Source of the DNA: Odobenus rosmarus divergens
Lineage: Eukaryota > Chordata > Mammalia > Carnivora > Odobenidae
Direction of reading: 5' to 3'
DNA length: 64,000 nt
Assembly: GCF_000321225.1 (NCBI RefSeq)
Contig: NW_004451652.1
Coordinates: forward strand, 186,001-250,000
Below the pieces are notes generated by a model, which did not search any database, was not told the DNA's origin, and was given only the letters and a program-made list of their open reading frames with translations. Within the stretch, counting starts at the first letter, position 1. The number at the start of each line of letters is the position of its first letter. Positions 59,540 to 64,000 of the stretch are shown in pieces. The translations under genes were made by a program, and so were the position numbers.

Positions 59540-60353
59540 ACAAAAATTGAAAGCAAAGCCAAAAAAAAAAGGTCAAACTGTTCTTAACTTAAAATTCCAT
59601 CTCTCAACAAATGTTAAAAAAAAAACAACCCAGCACCCAACAATGAAAAATTCACTATTTTTGACATCCATTAAAAAAATGACCAGGCAAGCCAAACAGC
59701 AAGAAAATACAACCAATAATGAGGAGAAAAATCAATTAATCAAACTGCCCCAGAACTAATACAGATGTAAGAATTAGTACACAAGGACATTAAAACAATC
59801 ATGGTAGCTCTATCCCATATGTCCAAAAAATTAAGTAGAGACATCTAAACTATAAAAATGACCATAATCATTTTCTAGGTATGAAAAATACAATATGAAA
59901 AAAACGTAGATGGGAATGATGAATTAAATATTGCAGAAGAAAAGGCATGTGAACTCAAAGACAGCAATTGAAACTATCCAAAATTAAACACAGAAAAGAG
60001 AATAAAAAATATATTAAGAAAATATCAGTGAGGTGTGAGACAAAATCAACCAGCCTAAGGTATGTGTAATTGGTATCCCTGAGGTGGGATAAAAATATTT
60101 GAAGAAACAATGGTAAAATGTTTCTACATTTGATGAAAGCTATGATCCCACAGATCCAAGAAGCACAACACAAGAAACATGAAGGAAACTACTCCAAGGT
60201 ATATCAAAATCAAATTATTTAGTAGTAGAGATAGAGAGGAAAATCCTAAAAGCAGCCATAGGGGGGAAAAAAAGACACATTACATAGAAAGGAGCAGAGA
60301 TAAAAATGACAGTAGATTTCTCATCAGAAAAAAATGCATGCAAAAAAACAAAA
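59540..60353 (+). mobile_element. Old L1, ORF1 region
   Basis: Plus-strand diverged L1. The last part (CCTAAAAGCAGCCATAGG, GACACATTACATAGAAAGG, CAGTAGATTTCTCATCAG) follows the end of L1 ORF1. It stops abruptly at the start of the ABCB5 exon copy. Confidence 0.7.
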
Positions 60354-60916
60354 CTCTATCAAGCCTGAAAACTTCAGCAAGAGCTGCACAGGAATACAGA
60401 CTTTCAGTATCAGCGGCAATGCAGTTTTAGAGGGATGCTTAATAAAAGTCTTTTGAATTTTGAAAACAGTATTCTAATAGTAACATGTAAATTCTTCATT
60501 TAAGGATATTAAAAAAGCTGATGAACAGATGGAATCAATGTCTATTGAAAAAAGTATCAACTCAGTTCCTCTGTGCTCTATGAATAGCATCAAGTCAGAC
60601 CTTCCTGACAAGTCTGAGGAATCCATCCAATATAAAGAGGTAACGGTTTAACTATCAACAAGTTTTATCCACATGTTCTCCAATTAATTTTTATTTAATT
60701 CTTGTAATATTTAGAATTTATGATAAAATATTACTATAACACTAAATGCACAATGCATGTCTATCCCAAACTTTACTGTAATATATCACTGTGATACCCT
60801 AAGAAAGTGGCCCTCAAATAAGACCATTTATGTCACAGGTCATTTTGGGGGCAAGAAAACTCTTAAGAATGGGCTTGTTCTTCTTTTTCTAGTTCCTTTA
60901 GGTGTAACAGGAATTG
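60354..60916 (+). repeat. Inverted duplicate of ABCB5 linker exon with flanking introns
   Basis: This block is a copy of 45696-46260 on the opposite strand. It keeps intron on both sides of the exon, so it arose by DNA duplication and not from mRNA. Homology starts at CTCTATCAAGCC (60354) and ends at AACAGGAATTG (60916). The exon equivalent is 60505-60639, with AG before it and GT after it. Compared with the parent it has three changes in 135 bases, giving T to I, T to M and E to K. Flanking intron differs by roughly 5-8 percent by eye. It lies in the intron upstream of the exon at 50597 but is antisense to the gene, so it cannot be spliced into ABCB5 as it stands. Confidence 0.93.
60505..60639 (+). 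pseudogene. ABCB5: Antisense copy of ABCB5 linker exon
   Basis: This is an open, stop-free 45-codon copy of the linker exon at 45974-46108. It begins DIKKADEQMESMSIEKS and ends QYKE. The splice acceptor (TTTAAG) and donor (GTAACGG) are both preserved. It could act as an exon only in a plus-strand transcript, and no plus-strand gene is visible nearby. The most likely status is an unexpressed fragment. Confidence 0.85.
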
Positions 60917-60934
60917 AGATCAAGAGTCTCATGC

Positions 60935-63130
60935 CAGGTGTCTGGCAATCTACAGATTTAATGCAATCACTATCAAAATACCAACAGGATTTTTCACAGA
61001 ACTAGAACCAATAATGCTAAATTTGTATGGAGCCACAAAGTATTTTAACTATACTGGAATTAAAATAAAAAAATAAAACAGAATAAAGAGCAAAGGATAT
61101 AACCAGAGTAAAGAGGTTTATTTCATAATGATAAAGGGGTCAATTCATCAAAAGAACATGAGAGTCTTGAATGTTTACGCACATAATAGGGCTCCAAAAT
61201 ACATGGCACCAAAATGAATACAACTGTAAGAACAAATCCACAATAATAATTAAATAATTCAATACCCCTCTTTCAGTAATTTATAGAAGTAGATAGAGAA
61301 TTTGTAAGGATAAGGAAGACTTGAATAATACTATCAACCAACTTAATATAACTGATGTTTATAGAACATTCTACCCAACAGCAAAATGCACATTATTTCC
61401 AAGTCAACATAAAATATTTAGCAAGATAGATCATATTCTGTGGCATAAAACAAGTCTTAATAAAATTAAAAGGATTCAAGTCATACAAAGTATGTTCTCT
61501 GACCACACCGGAATTATATTAGAAATTAATACAGAAAGATCTCTGGAAAATCCCCAAGTACTTGGAAACCAAATAATAATTCTCAAGTAAATGACCTCAA
61601 ATTCAGCCTAAGAAAACAACAACAAAAGAGCAAGTTAAGCTCAAAATAAGCAGAAGACAGGAAATAATAAAGATCCAAGTAGAAACCAATAAAATATAAA
61701 AGAGGAAAATAAGCCATAAAGAGACAAATACATCAATATAACAGAACAGAGAGTCCAGAAAAAGACCTACACATATATGGAAAATTCAATTTTTCACAAA
61801 GGTGCAAAGGCAATTCAGTGGAGAAAAGACAGTCTTTTCAGCAAATGGTGCTGGAACAACTTGAAGTCTATATGCAAACAATAAAACAAACTTCAAACCA
61901 TATCTGGCACCATGGACAGAAATTAACACAAAACTGATCCCAAACCTAAATGTAAGAACTAAAACTATAATACTTCTAGAAAAAAATGTAGGGAATAATC
62001 TTTGTGATCTTGGATTTGGCAAAAGTTTCTTAAAAATAGAACACTAAAAGCTTGATTTATAAAAGAAAAATTATAAATTAAACTTCCCAAATTAAAAAGT
62101 TCTGTTCTTTGGATGATGCTCTTAAGTGAACAGAAAGACAAATCTCAGATGGGAAGAAATATTTTCCAATCTTTTTTCTGATAAAAATACTTGTATCCAG
62201 AAATACAAAGAATATATAAAGAACTCTCAGAACTCCGTGATAAGAAAACAAATGACCCAGTTAAAAAATGGGTACAACATCTGAACAGACACATTAACAA
62301 AGAAGAGATACTGATGGTCAAGATAAAATATAAAAATAATAGCACATAAAAATGTTCAACATCATTAGTCATCAGGATAATGCAAATTAAAATAATAATG
62401 AAATACCACTACACATTTATTCTGATGGCTAACATTAAAATGCCTGGTTATCCCAAGTGTTGGCACGGATGTGGAGTAGCTGTAATTCTCATATATTATA
62501 GGAATGTAAAAGGAAAATAATTTGGTAGTTCATTTATTTAAACATACTCTTACCATAAGGCCTACCCATTTAAATCCTAGATATTTACCCAAGAGAAATA
62601 AAAGTGCATGTCCACAGACGTAAATATGAATGTTCAGAGCGACCTTATATGTAATATCCAAAAACTGCGAACAAACTAAATAACTTTAATGGGCATCAAT
62701 ACCAATGAGCTCAAACAGTGGTACATCCATACAATGAAATACTCTTCACCACTAAAGAGGAACTCCTGATACATTTCACAACATCAACAGGTCTGAAAAC
62801 AATTATGCTGAGTGCTAGAAGTCAGGCAGGACAGAATACATAATGTATGATACAATTTACACAAAGTTTCAAAAAATACATAGTAATCTATACTGACAGT
62901 AAACAAATTAGTGGTTGACAAGAGTGGGGCTGGGTGGGGAGAGGGAGGATTAGGAGGGAGCGTTTACAAAAAGCACTTAAAAATTTGGGGAGTGACTGGT
63001 TCATTATGTTGACTGTGGTGGTTTCACAGGGGTACATGTATGCCCAAACTTTCCTAATTGTATACTCTCGTATGTGCAGTTTAAGTCAATTAAATCTCAA
63101 AAAAAGCTGTTTAAAAAAAGAACGTCAAAC
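60935..63130 (+). mobile_element. Old L1, rearranged ORF2 and 3' region
   Basis: A short late-ORF2 piece (60945-61040: ACAGATTTAATGCAATCAC) comes before an endonuclease-region piece with an open frame at 61321-61590 (KIDHILWHKTSLNKIKRIQ, FSDHTGIILEIN). Late ORF2 and 3' UTR sequence follows to 63130. The order is scrambled relative to an intact L1. All frames are broken. Confidence 0.75.
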
Positions 63131-63644
63131 AAAAGAAGCATCTGTATTTATAGCACCCAAGTTGGCCATTCTTGAAGTTCTCTAAGAATCCTGAATGGGA
63201 TTGAGGCATTTTATTGAATGTTATGCAAATGTAATGATAAAGTGGATTGAGGAGCAACTAACTGTATTGTAGGTAGGAAGATTTATTTTTCTTAATTGCT
63301 GCAAGGTCTGATAATATACACATAATTATGTTGTTAATTGGCACTTACAAGCATATGTGAGTTTCTCTAGATTATATTTATGTGTAACAGTACGCCAAAA
63401 AGAGGTCAAAACACTAAAATGCTTAGTGCTTCCTTTATTTTTCATATTGCCAAATATATAGACGTTTTATTAAACTAACAAGTGAAGGATAATTGCGAAG
63501 AGAGTTTTTATTGTTTGCTTTTTGTTTTCCTCAGTTTCCTATTTACTTGTATGTGGTAATTCTAAGCCTTGCTACACAGAAACATCCTAATGAATGGTAC
63601 AATAAAATTGGTAAAAATGTGATTTTTTGGCTTTATTTTAATTA

Positions 63645-63844
63645 ACTAATTAATTAAAGATTTTATTCATTCACCCGACAGAGAGAGAGACAGCGAAAGA
63701 GGGAACATAAGCAGGGGGAGTGAGAGAGGGAGAAGCAGGCTCCTCGCCAAGCAGGGAGCCTGATGTGGGGTTCTATCCTAGGACCCTGGGATCATGACCC
63801 AAGCTGAAGGCAGACACCCAATGACCGAGCCACCCAGGCGCCCC
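63645..63844 (-). mobile_element. CAN-SINE
   Basis: Minus-strand SINE with head complement CACCCAGGCGCCCC. The likely target duplication is GGCTTTATTTTAATT against TGCTTTAGTTTTTTTT. Confidence 0.92.
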
Positions 63845-64000
63845 TGCTTTAGTTTTTTTTAAATAAACTATTTTAGAATAGTTCTAGATTTAGGGAAAAT
63901 TTGCAAAGATACTAGAGTATTCATGTACCCTGCACACAGTATCCCCCAGTGTCAACATCTGACATGTCTATAGTGTATTTGTTACAACAAATGAACCAGT

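Larger units (their letters stand above)
50759..64000 (-). other. ABCB5 intron, partial, upstream of the NBD1 exon
   Basis: More than 13.2 kb with no exon found. It contains seven SINEs, four L1 pieces, two MIRs and the inverted linker-exon copy. The stretches 53130-53810, 55210-56210, 56370-57220 and 63140-63640 show nothing I can name. I looked for Walker A, signature and D-loop coding sequence of NBD1 and did not find it. Confidence 0.75.

Noticed and set aside
61321..61590. An 89-codon open frame with a DHILWHKTSLNK motif
   Set aside because: This is the endonuclease region of an old L1 ORF2, short and followed by stops.

Overview
This window is vertebrate nuclear DNA from a carnivoran mammal. 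It holds about 30 tRNA-derived CAN-SINE copies. Each has a head reading like GCCTGGGTGGCTCAG and a pyrimidine-rich body, and ends in an AATAAA-type tail. L1 elements of carnivoran type are also present. The classic young dog SINE head (GGGATCCCTGGGTGGCGCAG) was not seen, so an arctoid carnivore (bear, seal or mustelid type) is more likely than a canid. That last step is inference.

The one protein-coding gene recognised is ABCB5, an ABC-B (P-glycoprotein family) full transporter, on the minus strand. Ten internal exons were mapped (2549-2705, 15191-15331, 16187-16287, 19722-19925, 28686-28769, 34870-34947, 35127-35231, 36151-36294, 45974-46108, 50597-50758). All have canonical GT-AG borders and compatible phases, and they sum to 1311 bp, or 437 codons with no stop. 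In transcript order they encode the end of nucleotide-binding domain 1 (H-loop), the linker, all of transmembrane domain 2 (TM7-TM12), and the lead-in to nucleotide-binding domain 2. The N-terminal half lies beyond base 64000 and the second ATPase domain lies before base 1. No start codon, stop codon or promoter of the gene was found here.

The rest is intron, filled with repeats. From 1 to 15 kb there is a near-identical 181-bp direct repeat, many SINEs, MIR and MER5A relics, and a young 5'-truncated L1 (10987-13940) whose ORF2 has one frameshift. From 16 to 28.7 kb there are SINEs, a solo LTR, an old L1 5' piece and a fossil hAT transposase. From 28.8 to 35 kb there is an L1, a MIR and an unidentified processed pseudogene. 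From 36 to 45 kb there is a nest of old minus-strand L1s with later insertions, one of which looks like an L1 3' transduction. From 46 to 64 kb there are L1, L2, MIR and SINE copies.

The most unusual feature is an inverted, intron-containing copy of the ABCB5 linker exon at 60354-60916. It is embedded in L1 remnants, in the antisense direction, inside the large upstream intron. Two insertions consisting only of a retrotransposon tail, each flanked by a 16-bp target duplication, are also unusual.
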